Below are positions 6,513 through 14,891 of a stretch of 20,028 bases of DNA, piece after piece. Positions within the stretch are counted from its first letter, which is position 1; each line of letters starts with the position of its first letter. The stretch comes from an uncultured Rubrobacteraceae bacterium (GTDB lineage: Bacteria; Actinomycetota; Rubrobacteria; Rubrobacterales; Rubrobacteraceae). Location of the stretch: positions 1 through 20,028 of the forward strand of contig CADCUZ010000166.1 in NCBI GenBank assembly GCA_902806015.1, written 5' to 3'. The notes under the pieces were generated by a model. The model was not told the origin of the DNA, made no database searches, and worked only from the letters and a program-made list of their open reading frames with translations. A program made the translations under genes and the position numbers.

Positions 6513-7925
6513 ATGTCTGCGGGAAGTGCTAGCGCAGGGACCGCCGAGAGGCGGAAGTTCGTAAACAGGGCTGCTGCGATCACGGCCACGGGGGGATTGC
6601 TCTTCGGGTACGACACGGGCGTGATCTCGGGCGCCCTGCTGTTCATCAGGCAGGACTTCGAGCTGACGTCCTTCCTGGAGGGCATCATCGTCAGCTTCCT
6701 GCTGGTCGGCGCCATGGTCGGGGCGCTCTCGGGCGGGCCTCTCTCCGATCGGATCGGGCGCCGTCCCACCACTCTCCTAGCCGCCATCATCTTCGGGGTA
6801 GGCGCGGTGGCGGTGGCATTCGCGCCAAGCGTGGCGTTCATAATCCTCGGCCGCTTTTTGCTGGGCTTGGGCGTCGGGCTGGCGTCGATGATCGTGCCGC
6901 TCTACATCGCTGAGATAGCCCCTGCCAGCAGGCGAGGGGCGCTCGTCTCGCTTAACCAGCTCATGATCACTATAGGTATCCTGCTCTCCTACATCGTAGG
7001 TGTCCTCTTCACACCCATCGAGGGGTGGCGCTATATGTTCGGCGTCGCGCTCATACCGGCCCTCGTCCTCGGCATCGGTATGTTCTCGTTGCCGGAGAGC
7101 CCGCGCTGGCTCTTCGAGCACGGCCGGTTGGACAAGGCCCGCGAGGTGCTCGGCCGCTCCCGCAGCCCGGAGGAGGTCGACCATGAACTTCAGGAGATGC
7201 AGGACATAAAGAACCAGGAAGGGAATCAGGAGCGGGTCTCCTACGCGGAGCTCCTGGCGCCCTTCGTCAGGCCGGCCCTGATCATCGGCATAGGTCTCGC
7301 CATCTTCCAGCAGATAACCGGCATCAACACGGTGATCTACTACGCGCCCACGATCCTGCAGGGCGTCGGCTTCTCGGAGGGGGGCGCCATCGCGGCCACG
7401 GCCCTTGGCGTCGGCGTCGTCAACGTCGGGTTCACGATCCTGGCCGTCCGAATCATCGACCGGGCGGGGCGCAGGCCGCTGCTCCTCATCGGGCTCGTCG
7501 GTATGACCATAAGCCTCGCGCTTCTTGGCACGGTCTTCGCGTCCGGTGCCACCGGGGATGATGCAAGCGTTCTGGCGGGCGTGCTCGCGACCGCTTGCCT
7601 GGCGGTTTACATAGCCTCGTTCGCGATCAGCCTCGGGCCGGTGTTCTGGTTGATGATCTCGGAGATCTACCCGCTGAGGATCAGGGGTACGGCCATGAGC
7701 GTGGCCTCCATCGCCAACTGGGGCTCGAATTTCCTCGTCGCCCTGATGTTCCCGGTTTTGCTGGCGGCGCTCGGCGGTGCGACCTTGTTCTGGCTGTTCG
7801 CGTTTCTCGGCATCGTCGCGTGGGTCTTCATCTACTTCCGGGTGCCCGAGACCAAGGGCCGCTCGCTGGAGGAGATAGAGGCCAGCTTCCGCGGCACGTC
7901 GGTCAGCACAAGCCGTGTCCGGTAG
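6513..7925 (+). CDS. Sugar porter family MFS transporter (sugar:proton symporter type)
   Basis: From ATG 6513, preceded by AGGCAGGGG, the protein has 470 residues and about twelve membrane helices. It carries the full signature set of sugar porters (XylE/GalP/GLUT relatives): FGYDTGVISGALLFI in helix 1, GPLSDRIGRR in loop 2-3, LPESPRWL at the end of helix 6, QQITGINTVIYYAPTIL in helix 7, DRAGRRPLLL in loop 8-9 and PETKGRSLEEIE after helix 12. It imports a monosaccharide or small sugar across the cytoplasmic membrane, most likely with protons. The QQ-GIN-YYAP motif contacts the sugar but does not fix which one. An upstream in-frame ATG at 6471 adds 14 polar residues and lacks a good ribosome binding site. 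It is the first gene of the catabolic run; the next gene begins 24 bases later. Confidence 0.92.
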   Translation: MSAGSASAGTAERRKFVNRAAAITATGGLLFGYDTGVISGALLFIRQDFELTSFLEGIIVSFLLVGAMVGALSGGPLSDRIGRRPTTLLAAIIFGVGAVAVAFAPSVAFIILGRFLLGLGVGLASMIVPLYIAEIAPASRRGALVSLNQLMITIGILLSYIVGVLFTPIEGWRYMFGVALIPALVLGIGMFSLPESPRWLFEHGRLDKAREVLGRSRSPEEVDHELQEMQDIKNQEGNQERVSYAELLAPFVRPALIIGIGLAIFQQITGINTVIYYAPTILQGVGFSEGGAIAATALGVGVVNVGFTILAVRIIDRAGRRPLLLIGLVGMTISLALLGTVFASGATGDDASVLAGVLATACLAVYIASFAISLGPVFWLMISEIYPLRIRGTAMSVASIANWGSNFLVALMFPVLLAALGGATLFWLFAFLGIVAWVFIYFRVPETKGRSLEEIEASFRGTSVSTSRVR

Positions 7926-7949
7926 CGGGAGGCTACGAAAGGAGCTGCT

Positions 7950-8732
7950 ATGAGCTTCCGAGGGGCGATCTTCGACGTGGACGGCGTGCTGGTGGACTCG
8001 CCGCACGAGCAGGCCTGGCGCGAGGGCCTCCAGCAACTGATGGAGAACGAGTGGGGAGACGTCCGGTCCCAGACGTCGTACGCCCCCGAAAAGTTCACGC
8101 CCGAGGTCTACCAGAGGGTGATGTCCGGCAAGCCGCGCTACGCCGGCGCGCGGGCCGTCCTGGAGTATTTCGGGGTCCCGGACCCCGACGAGCGCGCCCA
8201 GGAGTACGGCGACCGCAAACAGGTAATGATAGTCGAGCTGATTGAGGCCGGCCAGTTCCACGCCTACCCCGACGCCCTGCGTTTCGTCCTCGCGGTCAAG
8301 AGCGCGGGCCTGCGGATTTCGGCCGCTTCCTCTTCCAAGAACGCCAACGCGTTCCTGGAGAGAATAAGGCTCGACGAGTTCGTTGAGGCGGAGGGTCTCG
8401 ACTACGGCTTCGTGAGGCCCGGCTACTCCCTGCTCGACACCCTGGACGCGAACGTCAGCGGGCGGGACTTCGCGCAGGGCAAGCCGCACCCAGAGATCTT
8501 CCTGACCGCCGCAGAGGAAGCCGGGGTCCCGCCGGGTGAGGCCTTCGTGGTGGAGGACGCAGCGAACGGCGTGCAGGCGGCGAAGGCGGGCAACATGGCC
8601 GCCCTCGGCCTCGCGCGTGCCGACGATGAGGAGCTGCTGGCCGATGCGAACGCCGACCTCGTCGTCACGAGCCTCGACGACGTCTCCCTCCAAGCGCTCG
8701 CCGAAGGCCGCCTGGAGAAGGCTGAGCGCTGA
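7950..8732 (+). CDS. HAD-superfamily hydrolase, beta-phosphoglucomutase-like
   Basis: The protein has 260 residues and its ATG follows GAAAGGAG. HAD motifs are complete: FDVDGVLVDS with nucleophile Asp9 and acid/base Asp11, AASSSKN (motif II, 125-131), GKPHPEIF with Lys178, and VEDAANGV with Glu202-Asp203 for magnesium. DxDG plus GKPxPEIF plus EDAxxGV is the beta-phosphoglucomutase pattern, converting beta-glucose 1-phosphate to glucose 6-phosphate. The cap region (residues 30-105) is longer than in the short lactococcal enzyme, and a 15-residue insert precedes GRDFAQGKPHP, so a phosphatase role cannot be excluded. A GH65 phosphorylase, which produces beta-glucose 1-phosphate, is encoded in the same run, which strongly supports the mutase reading. 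The next gene starts 27 bases downstream. Confidence 0.85.
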   Translation: MSFRGAIFDVDGVLVDSPHEQAWREGLQQLMENEWGDVRSQTSYAPEKFTPEVYQRVMSGKPRYAGARAVLEYFGVPDPDERAQEYGDRKQVMIVELIEAGQFHAYPDALRFVLAVKSAGLRISAASSSKNANAFLERIRLDEFVEAEGLDYGFVRPGYSLLDTLDANVSGRDFAQGKPHPEIFLTAAEEAGVPPGEAFVVEDAANGVQAAKAGNMAALGLARADDEELLADANADLVVTSLDDVSLQALAEGRLEKAER

Positions 8733-8759
8733 CGGGACCCGGAGTCGAGGAGGTAAGGG

Positions 8760-9728
8760 ATGAACGCCATAGGGGTGGACGTTGGGGGGACCAAGATCGC
8801 CGCCGCGGTGGTCTCCGCGGAAGGCGAGGTCCTGAACGAGGTCAGGTATCCGACCCAAGCCGTCCCGCCGAACCGGCTAGTGGGCACCATAGCCGGGGCG
8901 ATCATGGAGGTAAGGGACGGCTTTGAGGTGGGCGGGGTGTGCCTGGCGGTCCCCGGCCTCATCATGGCCTCGGTGAACACGGTTATCTTCTCCCCCAACC
9001 TGCACGAGATAGAGAACATCCGCCTGGACGAGGAGATAGGCGGCACCACCGGGGTGCGGGTCACGGTGGAGAACGACGCCAACGCGGCGGCCTGGGGCGA
9101 GTTCCGCTACGGGGCCGGTAAGGACGTCGAGCACCAAGTCTTCATAACTTTGGGTACCGGGGTCGGTGGCGGCGTGATCACCCATGGGGTCCTCCTGAGG
9201 GGCGCCCAGGGCGCGGGCGGGGAGCTCGGGCACGTGACCCTCGACCCGGAAGGCCCCCTCTGCGGGTGCGGCAATCACGGCTGCCTGGAGGCGCTCGCGT
9301 CCGGCACCGCCATCCAGCGCCGGGCGCGGGAGTTTGCCAACGCCCGGCCGGGCTCGGCCTTAGGACGGCTCGCCATCCAGAGGCAGGTGCTCGGGGAGGA
9401 CGTGACGAGGCTCGCCGAAGAGGGAGACGAGGCTGCCGTATCGGTCCTTGAGGAGACCGGGCGGTGGCTGGGCATCGGCGTGGCGGGCTTCGTGAACATG
9501 TTCAACCCGGAGGTGGTCGCCGTCGGCGGCGGCGCCTCCCAGGCGGGCGAGTTCATCCTGGAGCCCGTTCGCAAGGAGGTGAAGCTCAGGGCCCGCTCAC
9601 CCTCGCGGGATCTGGCCGAGATCAAGGAGGCGACCCTGGGGCCTGCCTCCGGTGTGCTCGGCGCCGCCGCCCTCGCCCGGGGCGAGGACGGCGAGTACGT
9701 GCTCGGCCCATCGAGGCGCGTCACGTGA
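8760..9728 (+). CDS. ROK-family glucokinase
   Basis: The protein has 322 residues and its start is preceded by GAGGAGGTAAGG. It contains the ATP-binding VDVGGTKIAAA (7-17), the ENDANAAAWGEFRYGAG segment with catalytic base Asp106, LGTGVGGGVI for the nucleotide phosphates, GGELGH (Glu155, His158) for sugar binding, and the ROK zinc motif CGCGNHGCLE (Cys168, Cys170, Cys175 with His158). It phosphorylates glucose to glucose 6-phosphate with ATP in the cytoplasm. ROK proteins also include repressors, but there is no N-terminal DNA-binding domain here, so it is a kinase. In this operon it can consume the free glucose released by the GH65 phosphorylase or brought in by the sugar porter. Specificity for glucose over other hexoses is inferred from context and the motif set. 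Confidence 0.9.
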   Translation: MNAIGVDVGGTKIAAAVVSAEGEVLNEVRYPTQAVPPNRLVGTIAGAIMEVRDGFEVGGVCLAVPGLIMASVNTVIFSPNLHEIENIRLDEEIGGTTGVRVTVENDANAAAWGEFRYGAGKDVEHQVFITLGTGVGGGVITHGVLLRGAQGAGGELGHVTLDPEGPLCGCGNHGCLEALASGTAIQRRAREFANARPGSALGRLAIQRQVLGEDVTRLAEEGDEAAVSVLEETGRWLGIGVAGFVNMFNPEVVAVGGGASQAGEFILEPVRKEVKLRARSPSRDLAEIKEATLGPASGVLGAAALARGEDGEYVLGPSRRVT

Positions 9729-9742
9729 GGGGGGATTAGACT

Positions 9743-10555
9743 GTGGCTCGGCGAATCGGAGACCTGCCGCACGCGCTCGAGGACGGTGACCGGTTGGCCC
9801 GGGACATGGAGGGCAGGAGGCCGAGCGTGTTTCTCGACTACGACGGCACGCTGACGCCTATAGTTGACCGCCCGGAGGACGCGGTGATCTCCGGGGGAAT
9901 GCGCGAGGCCGTACGCGGGCTGGCCGCGCGCTGCCCCGTGTGCGTGGTCAGCGGGCGCGACCGCCCCGTCGTCCAGCAGCTCATGGGTATAGACGACCTG
10001 ATCGTCGCCGGCAGCCACGGCTTCGACATCTGGAGCCCCGCGGGCGGCGAGATCCGCCGCGAAGAAGGCGAGAATTTTCGGGAGCTGCTCGAAGCCGTCG
10101 AGTCGCGCCTTCGGAACGAGTTGGACCCGATCGAGGGCGCCCTCGTCGAGCCGAAAAAGTCATCAGTGGCCGCGCACTACCGGCTCGTCTCCGAAGACGA
10201 GCGGCCAAGGGTAGGACGGGTAGTTGAGGAGATCCTCGCCGACTACCCCGGCGAGCTGAAGGTGACGCCAGGCAAGATGGTCTACGAGGTCCAGCCGAAC
10301 ATCGACTGGGACAAGGGGAAGGCTGTCCTGTACCTGCTCGGCGCGCTCGACCTCGACCGCGACGACGTCGTGCCTATCTACCTGGGCGACGACATAACCG
10401 ACGAGCACGCGTTCGGGGCCCTCTCGGGTAGGGGCATCGGCGTCTTTGTGGGCCACGCCGACGACCCGGAGACCGCAGGGCGGACCACCTCCGCCGACTA
10501 CGCGCTACACACCTTCGAGGAGGTGGAACGTTTCCTGGACACCCTCGCGCGCTGA
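9743..10555 (+). CDS. otsB: Trehalose-6-phosphate phosphatase
   Basis: The protein has 270 residues and a GTG start 14 bases after the glucokinase stop. It is a HAD phosphatase with the OtsB set: FLDYDGTLTPIV (nucleophile Asp32, Asp34), VVSGRDR (Ser70), AGSHGF, KMVYEVQPNIDWDKGKAV (Glu182, Lys191) and YLGDDITDEHAF (Asp216, Asp217). It removes phosphate from trehalose 6-phosphate to give trehalose, a compatible solute and carbon store. No trehalose-6-phosphate synthase (OtsA) is encoded in the window, so the substrate must come from elsewhere. Being placed between a glucokinase and a GH65 phosphorylase is unusual for a purely biosynthetic enzyme. The TGA stop overlaps an ATG at 10555, but the next gene more likely starts at 10624. 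Confidence 0.9.
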   Translation: MARRIGDLPHALEDGDRLARDMEGRRPSVFLDYDGTLTPIVDRPEDAVISGGMREAVRGLAARCPVCVVSGRDRPVVQQLMGIDDLIVAGSHGFDIWSPAGGEIRREEGENFRELLEAVESRLRNELDPIEGALVEPKKSSVAAHYRLVSEDERPRVGRVVEEILADYPGELKVTPGKMVYEVQPNIDWDKGKAVLYLLGALDLDRDDVVPIYLGDDITDEHAFGALSGRGIGVFVGHADDPETAGRTTSADYALHTFEEVERFLDTLAR

Positions 10556-10623
10556 TGGCCGTGCCGGGGGCGCTGGCGCGGCCCCCAGAGCGTAAGGCTG
10601 GCACAAAGATAGGAAGGATCTCC

Positions 10624-13020
10624 ATGACGAACTGGACGCTCGCCTACGAAAATTTCGACCCCGAGGGGGAAGGCCTGCGCGAGGCGTTGACCTCCACCGG
10701 CAACGGCTACTTCTGCACGCGGGGGGCGCTCGCGTGGTCCGAGGCCGACGGGGTGAGCTACCCCGGCACCTACACCCACGGCGGGTTCAACCGGGAGACC
10801 ACCATCATGGCCGGCGTGCCGGTCCTCAACGAGGACCTGGTAAACCTCCCGAACTGGCTCTTGTTGGAGATGCGCATCGAGGGGGAGGAGGCCGTCGGCA
10901 TGGACAACGTCGAGGTGCTCTCCTACCGGCAGGAGTACGATGTCCGGCACGCCGCGCTCGAGCGCACCACGAGGTTCCGCGACCGGGCGGGCCGCGAGAC
11001 CACGCTGGAGACCCGCCGCTTCGTCAGCATGGCCGACATGCACCAGGGCGCCATGCGGTGGACCATAACCCCGGAGAACTGGTCCGGCAGGGTCGAGGTC
11101 ATATCCGCGCTCGACGGCCGGGTCACGAACAGGGGCGTGGCCCGCTACCGGCAACTCGAAGGCCGCCACCTGGATCCCGTTTCGCCCAGGACGTTCGGGC
11201 CGGAGATCATCGCGCTCGAGGTCAGGACCCGTCAGTCGCGCTTCTACGTCGCCGAGGCGGCCCGCACCCTCGTCTACGGCGAGGGGCCCGACCCCGTCGT
11301 CCAGCGCAGCCTCTACCAGATGCAGGACTACATCCACCAGGTGCTCTCCTTCGAGGTCGGGCAGGGGAAACCCGTGCACGTGGAGAAGATGGTCGCCTTC
11401 TACACCTCGCGCGACGCCGCCATCAACGAGCCGCTGGTCAACGCCGGGAAGGCCGTCGGCCGCTACGGGACTTATGACGAGGCTTTCGAGCGCCACAGGC
11501 GGGCGTGGGACGAGCTTTGGGAGATCTGCGACGTGCGGGTTCCCAAAGACGACCGGGTCCAGCTCCTCCTCAGGCTGCACATTTCGCACATCCTGCAGGT
11601 CTGCTCCCCGCACACCGCCGACCTCGACGCGGGGGTTCCGGCCCGCGGCCTGAACGGCGAGGCCTACCGCGGGCACATCTTCTGGGACGAGCTCTTCATC
11701 TACCCGTTCCTCAATTTCAGGCTGCCGGAGATCACGCGCGGCCTCTTGATGTACCGCTACCGCCGCATGAACGAGGCCCGCGCTGCGGCGAAAGAAGCCG
11801 GGTTCAGGGGGGCGATGTTCCCCTGGCAGAGCGGTTCCGACGGCCAGGAGGAAACCCAGAAGGTCCACATCAACCCGAAGTCCGGGAAGTGGGAGCCGGA
11901 CCTCAGCCACAACCAGCGCCACGTGAGCGCGGACATCTTCTACAACGTCTGGCGCTACTACGAAGCGACCGGGGACTGGGAGTTCCTGCTGGACTACGGG
12001 GCCGAGATGATGCTGGACATCGCGCGCTTCTGGTCGTCAATCGCCCACTACAACCCTGCGCGGGACCGTTACGAGATCCACGGCGTCATGGGCCCCGACG
12101 AGTTCCACGAGAAGTACGCGGGCTCCGACCAAGAGGGGATCAAGAACAACGCCTACACGAACGTCATGGTGGCCTGGCTCTCCGAGGTCGCCCTAGAAGT
12201 GCTACACCTTCTCCCTGAGCGCCGCCGGGAGGCGCTGCGGGCCGCGATCGGCCTGACCGACGGAGAGGTCGAGAGGTGGGGCGAGATGTCCCGCAAGATG
12301 TTCGTCCCGTTCCACGGAGAAGGGCTAATCAGCCAGTTCGAGGGCTACGAGGACCTGGAGGAGCTTGACTGGGACCACTACCGCGAGAAGTACGGCAACA
12401 TCCAGCGCCTCGACCGCATCCTTCGCGCCGAAGGCGACGACCCGGACAAGTACAAGCTGACCAAGCAAGCCGACGCCGTGCTGCTCTTTTTCCTCTTCCC
12501 GGAAGATGAGCTCAGGCGCCTGCTCGGGCGCCTCGGGTACGACTACTCCTCCGAGATGGTGCGCCGGAACACCGAGTACTACGATCGTCGGACCTCCCAC
12601 GGCTCCACCCTGAGCTTTATCGCGCACGCGGGCATCCTGGCCGGCCTCGACCCGGGCAGCTCGTGGGAGCGGTACATGGTGGCACTGGAGAGCGACGTCG
12701 GGGACGTGCAGGGCGGCACCACCCAGGAGGGCATCCACATGGGCGTGATGGCCGGGACGCTGGACCTGATCCAGCGCGGCTACCTGGGGACCGACATCCG
12801 CGACGGGGTGCTCCGCTTCGACCCCAAACCGGTCGGGAACCTCGATGGGCTCTCGTTCCCCATGCGGTTCCGCGGGACGCCGCTCCAGATCGAGTTGGAA
12901 GGCGACAGGCTGACGGTCGCCGTCCAGGCTGACGGCCGGCCCGTCGAAGTCCGGGTCGGGGACGCGGTCGAGGAGATCGAGGCCGGAGAAAGCCACGCCT
13001 TCGACTTTCGGGGCCCGTAG
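10624..13020 (+). CDS. Glycoside hydrolase family 65 disaccharide phosphorylase (trehalose/kojibiose/maltose phosphorylase type)
   Basis: The start at 10624 is preferred: GGAAGG stands upstream and the protein then begins with the family's usual WTLxYExFDP opening. A longer frame from 10555 adds 23 unlikely residues. The product has 798 residues. Visible parts: the N-terminal beta-sandwich (about 1-260, including NGYFCTRGA and PNWLLLEMRI), a helical linker, then the (alpha/alpha)6 catalytic barrel with HIFWDELFIYPFL, SADIFYNVWRYY, VMGPDEFHE (general acid Glu493), KQAD (Lys614) and the phosphate-binding HGSTLS (659-664), then a small C-terminal sheet. GH65 enzymes cleave alpha-glucosides with phosphate, inverting to beta-glucose 1-phosphate. 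Which disaccharide is used (trehalose, kojibiose, nigerose, maltose, or trehalose 6-phosphate) cannot be read from motifs. The neighbouring OtsB hints at trehalose. Confidence 0.92.
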   Translation: MTNWTLAYENFDPEGEGLREALTSTGNGYFCTRGALAWSEADGVSYPGTYTHGGFNRETTIMAGVPVLNEDLVNLPNWLLLEMRIEGEEAVGMDNVEVLSYRQEYDVRHAALERTTRFRDRAGRETTLETRRFVSMADMHQGAMRWTITPENWSGRVEVISALDGRVTNRGVARYRQLEGRHLDPVSPRTFGPEIIALEVRTRQSRFYVAEAARTLVYGEGPDPVVQRSLYQMQDYIHQVLSFEVGQGKPVHVEKMVAFYTSRDAAINEPLVNAGKAVGRYGTYDEAFERHRRAWDELWEICDVRVPKDDRVQLLLRLHISHILQVCSPHTADLDAGVPARGLNGEAYRGHIFWDELFIYPFLNFRLPEITRGLLMYRYRRMNEARAAAKEAGFRGAMFPWQSGSDGQEETQKVHINPKSGKWEPDLSHNQRHVSADIFYNVWRYYEATGDWEFLLDYGAEMMLDIARFWSSIAHYNPARDRYEIHGVMGPDEFHEKYAGSDQEGIKNNAYTNVMVAWLSEVALEVLHLLPERRREALRAAIGLTDGEVERWGEMSRKMFVPFHGEGLISQFEGYEDLEELDWDHYREKYGNIQRLDRILRAEGDDPDKYKLTKQADAVLLFFLFPEDELRRLLGRLGYDYSSEMVRRNTEYYDRRTSHGSTLSFIAHAGILAGLDPGSSWERYMVALESDVGDVQGGTTQEGIHMGVMAGTLDLIQRGYLGTDIRDGVLRFDPKPVGNLDGLSFPMRFRGTPLQIELEGDRLTVAVQADGRPVEVRVGDAVEEIEAGESHAFDFRGP

Positions 13021-13066
13021 GGCCCCCGGCGACTAGGTCGACCGCGGCAAGGGAGGAGAGTTCCTG

Positions 13067-14506
13067 GTGAAACGCATAGTCATCTTCGGGGCTACTGGGG
13101 ATCTCACGGCCCGGTACCTGATCCCCGCGCTGGCGAAGCTCTACGAGGCGGGGAGGCTGCCGAGCGGGATCAAGATCATCGGGGTGGACCGCAGGGAGTG
13201 GAAGAACGACAAGAACGGCTTCCGTCGCCTGATGCTCGATAGCCTGGAGCGCCACGCTGGCGGCGTCTCCGCCAGCGCCCGCGCGAGGATGGTCACCGAG
13301 GTACTTGAGTACCGTCGGGCCGACGTGACCGACGCGCGGAGCGTGACCTCGGCCCTGGAGCCCCTGACGGAGCCGATCCTGGCCTACTTGGCCCTGCCGC
13401 CCGCGGTCTTCTCCCCGACGCTCGAAGCGTTGAAGGGGGCCGGTCTGCCGGAGGGGAGCCGGGTCGCCATCGAGAAGCCGTTTGGGGTTGATCTCGAGTC
13501 GGCCCAGAGCCTCAACCGGCTGCTGCACGAGTTTCTGCCGGAGCAGGCCATCTTCCGCATCGACCACTTCCTCGCCTGGCAGCCGTTTCCCACGATCATG
13601 GGCCTGCGTTTCGCCAACGGCATCTTGGAGCCGCTGTGGGACCGCAACTACATAGAGCGCGTGGAGATCTTGTGGGAAGAGACGCTGGCGCTGGAGGGCA
13701 GGGCCGGCTACTTCGACCACGCAGGGGCGTTCAAAGACCTGATCCAGAACCACCTACTCCAGCTCCTATGCCTGACCGCGATGGAGGCGCCCACGGCACT
13801 CCACCGCCGCAACCTGCGCGACCGCAAGGTGGACGTCCTGCGGGCCATCCGGCGCCTCTCCCCTGAGGAGGCCAGGTCCCACACCGTGCGCGCCCGCTAC
13901 GGGGCCGGGAGGATCGGGAAGAGGCAGATCCCGGCCTACACCGCCGAGGAGGGCGTCGACCCAAGCCGGGGGACCGAGACCTTCGCCCAGGTCACGCTCA
14001 TGATCGACAACCTGCGCTGGGCCGGGGTGCCGTTCGTGCTGCGCGGCGGCAAGGCCCTCAGCCATTTCCGCGGCGAGATCGCCGTCCACTTCAAGGCGGT
14101 GCCCCACCTTGCCTTCCAGCGGGCGGACCACCCCCGACCCAACGTGCTCCGCGTCAGGCTCGGGCCGGACAGAGTGACCCTGAACCTAAACGTAAACGGC
14201 CCCTATGACCCCTTCGACCTGGAAAGCATAGAGCTTGGCGCGGACTTCGCCCCGCAGGAGTTCTTCGCCGCATACGAGCGTCTCTTCTTAGACCTGCTTG
14301 AGGGTAACACCACCCTCTTTGTCCGGGCCGACGAGGCCGAAGAGTCGTGGCGGGTGGCGGCCCCGATCCTGGACGCCTGGGAGAAGGAGCTGGTGCCGCT
14401 CCTCGAGTACCCCGCCGGCTCGGACGGGCCCGGCGAGGCGGCGTACCCGTCGCAGCGGTTCGGTGGCGCTGAAAGTTCAAAAAATCCCAGCCAACGGACC
14501 CGTTGA
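13067..14506 (+). CDS. zwf: Glucose-6-phosphate dehydrogenase, divergent in the substrate-site motif
   Basis: The protein has 479 residues and a GTG start after GGGAGGAGAG. Family features: FGATGDLTARYLIPAL (NADP site), VAIEKPFG (Lys137), RIDHFLAWQ in place of the canonical RIDHYLGKE (164-172), LRFANGILEPLWDRNYI, GRAGYFDHAGAFKDLIQNHLLQLL with the catalytic His229, and VPFVLRGGKAL near 325. It oxidises glucose 6-phosphate to 6-phosphogluconolactone, making NAD(P)H. The usual lysine of RIDHYLGKE is a tryptophan here (Trp171) and the Glu is a Gln. Some actinobacterial paralogues also vary at this place, so it may be a divergent branch rather than a dead enzyme. It closes the catabolic run and joins both glucose-6-phosphate sources to oxidation. 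Activity is probable, but the altered site leaves doubt. Confidence 0.85.
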   Translation: MKRIVIFGATGDLTARYLIPALAKLYEAGRLPSGIKIIGVDRREWKNDKNGFRRLMLDSLERHAGGVSASARARMVTEVLEYRRADVTDARSVTSALEPLTEPILAYLALPPAVFSPTLEALKGAGLPEGSRVAIEKPFGVDLESAQSLNRLLHEFLPEQAIFRIDHFLAWQPFPTIMGLRFANGILEPLWDRNYIERVEILWEETLALEGRAGYFDHAGAFKDLIQNHLLQLLCLTAMEAPTALHRRNLRDRKVDVLRAIRRLSPEEARSHTVRARYGAGRIGKRQIPAYTAEEGVDPSRGTETFAQVTLMIDNLRWAGVPFVLRGGKALSHFRGEIAVHFKAVPHLAFQRADHPRPNVLRVRLGPDRVTLNLNVNGPYDPFDLESIELGADFAPQEFFAAYERLFLDLLEGNTTLFVRADEAEESWRVAAPILDAWEKELVPLLEYPAGSDGPGEAAYPSQRFGGAESSKNPSQRTR

Positions 14507-14562
14507 TGTCCCCGGTGGTGGCCGGCCGCGGGCGCGTCTTCGTCTAGCGGGCAGCAGGACAA

Positions 14563-14859
14563 ATGGGAACATTTGATCTCGACATCGGCGGCTCGACCAT
14601 CAAGGGTGCGCCGGTGGACCTTGAGACGGGCGAGCTGGTGGAGGAGCGGATACTCGCCACGATGGAGGCCCTATTCTGGCCGGACCTGATCATCGTCGGG
14701 GGCGGGGTGAGCAAGAAGGCGGACAAGTTCGTTCCGAAGCTGGAGACCCTCGCGAAGATCGTGCCGGCCCAGATGCTGAACAGTGCCGGAATAGCCGGCG
14801 CCACCCTTGCGCCCGAAGCTTTCCCGCGGTACGCGCCACGGGTGGCGCCACCGGGGTAG
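14563..14859 (+). pseudogene. Polyphosphate-glucokinase-like (ROK) gene with in-frame internal deletion
   Basis: The frame gives 98 residues. Residues 1-30 ([19 protein letters not shown]) match the first strands and phosphate loop of polyphosphate glucokinases, which use polyphosphate or ATP to phosphorylate glucose. Residues 34-85 ([19 protein letters not shown] and [17 protein letters not shown]) match their last part. The roughly 150 residues expected between, including the catalytic END/N-D motif and glucose-binding Glu, are absent, and the join keeps the frame. Family members are about 250 residues. It still has an ATG and a weak AGCAGGA site, so a small protein may be made, but it cannot be a kinase. 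It lies 57 bases after zwf, consistent with a once functional zwf-ppgK pair. Confidence 0.75.
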
Positions 14860-14891
14860 CGCAGGGTCTCTTAGCCGTAAGCCGGAAGAGA

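Noticed and set aside
6777..8858. Very long minus-strand open frame (693 codons) opposite the sugar porter and mutase
   Set aside because: It is an antisense shadow of high-GC codon usage: the plus-strand genes have full motifs, while the minus translation is low-complexity Arg/Glu/Asp/Gly-rich without a recognisable domain.
10498..11922. Long minus-strand frame opposite the GH65 gene (474 codons)
   Set aside because: GC-skew shadow; no motif, and the plus strand is unquestionably coding.
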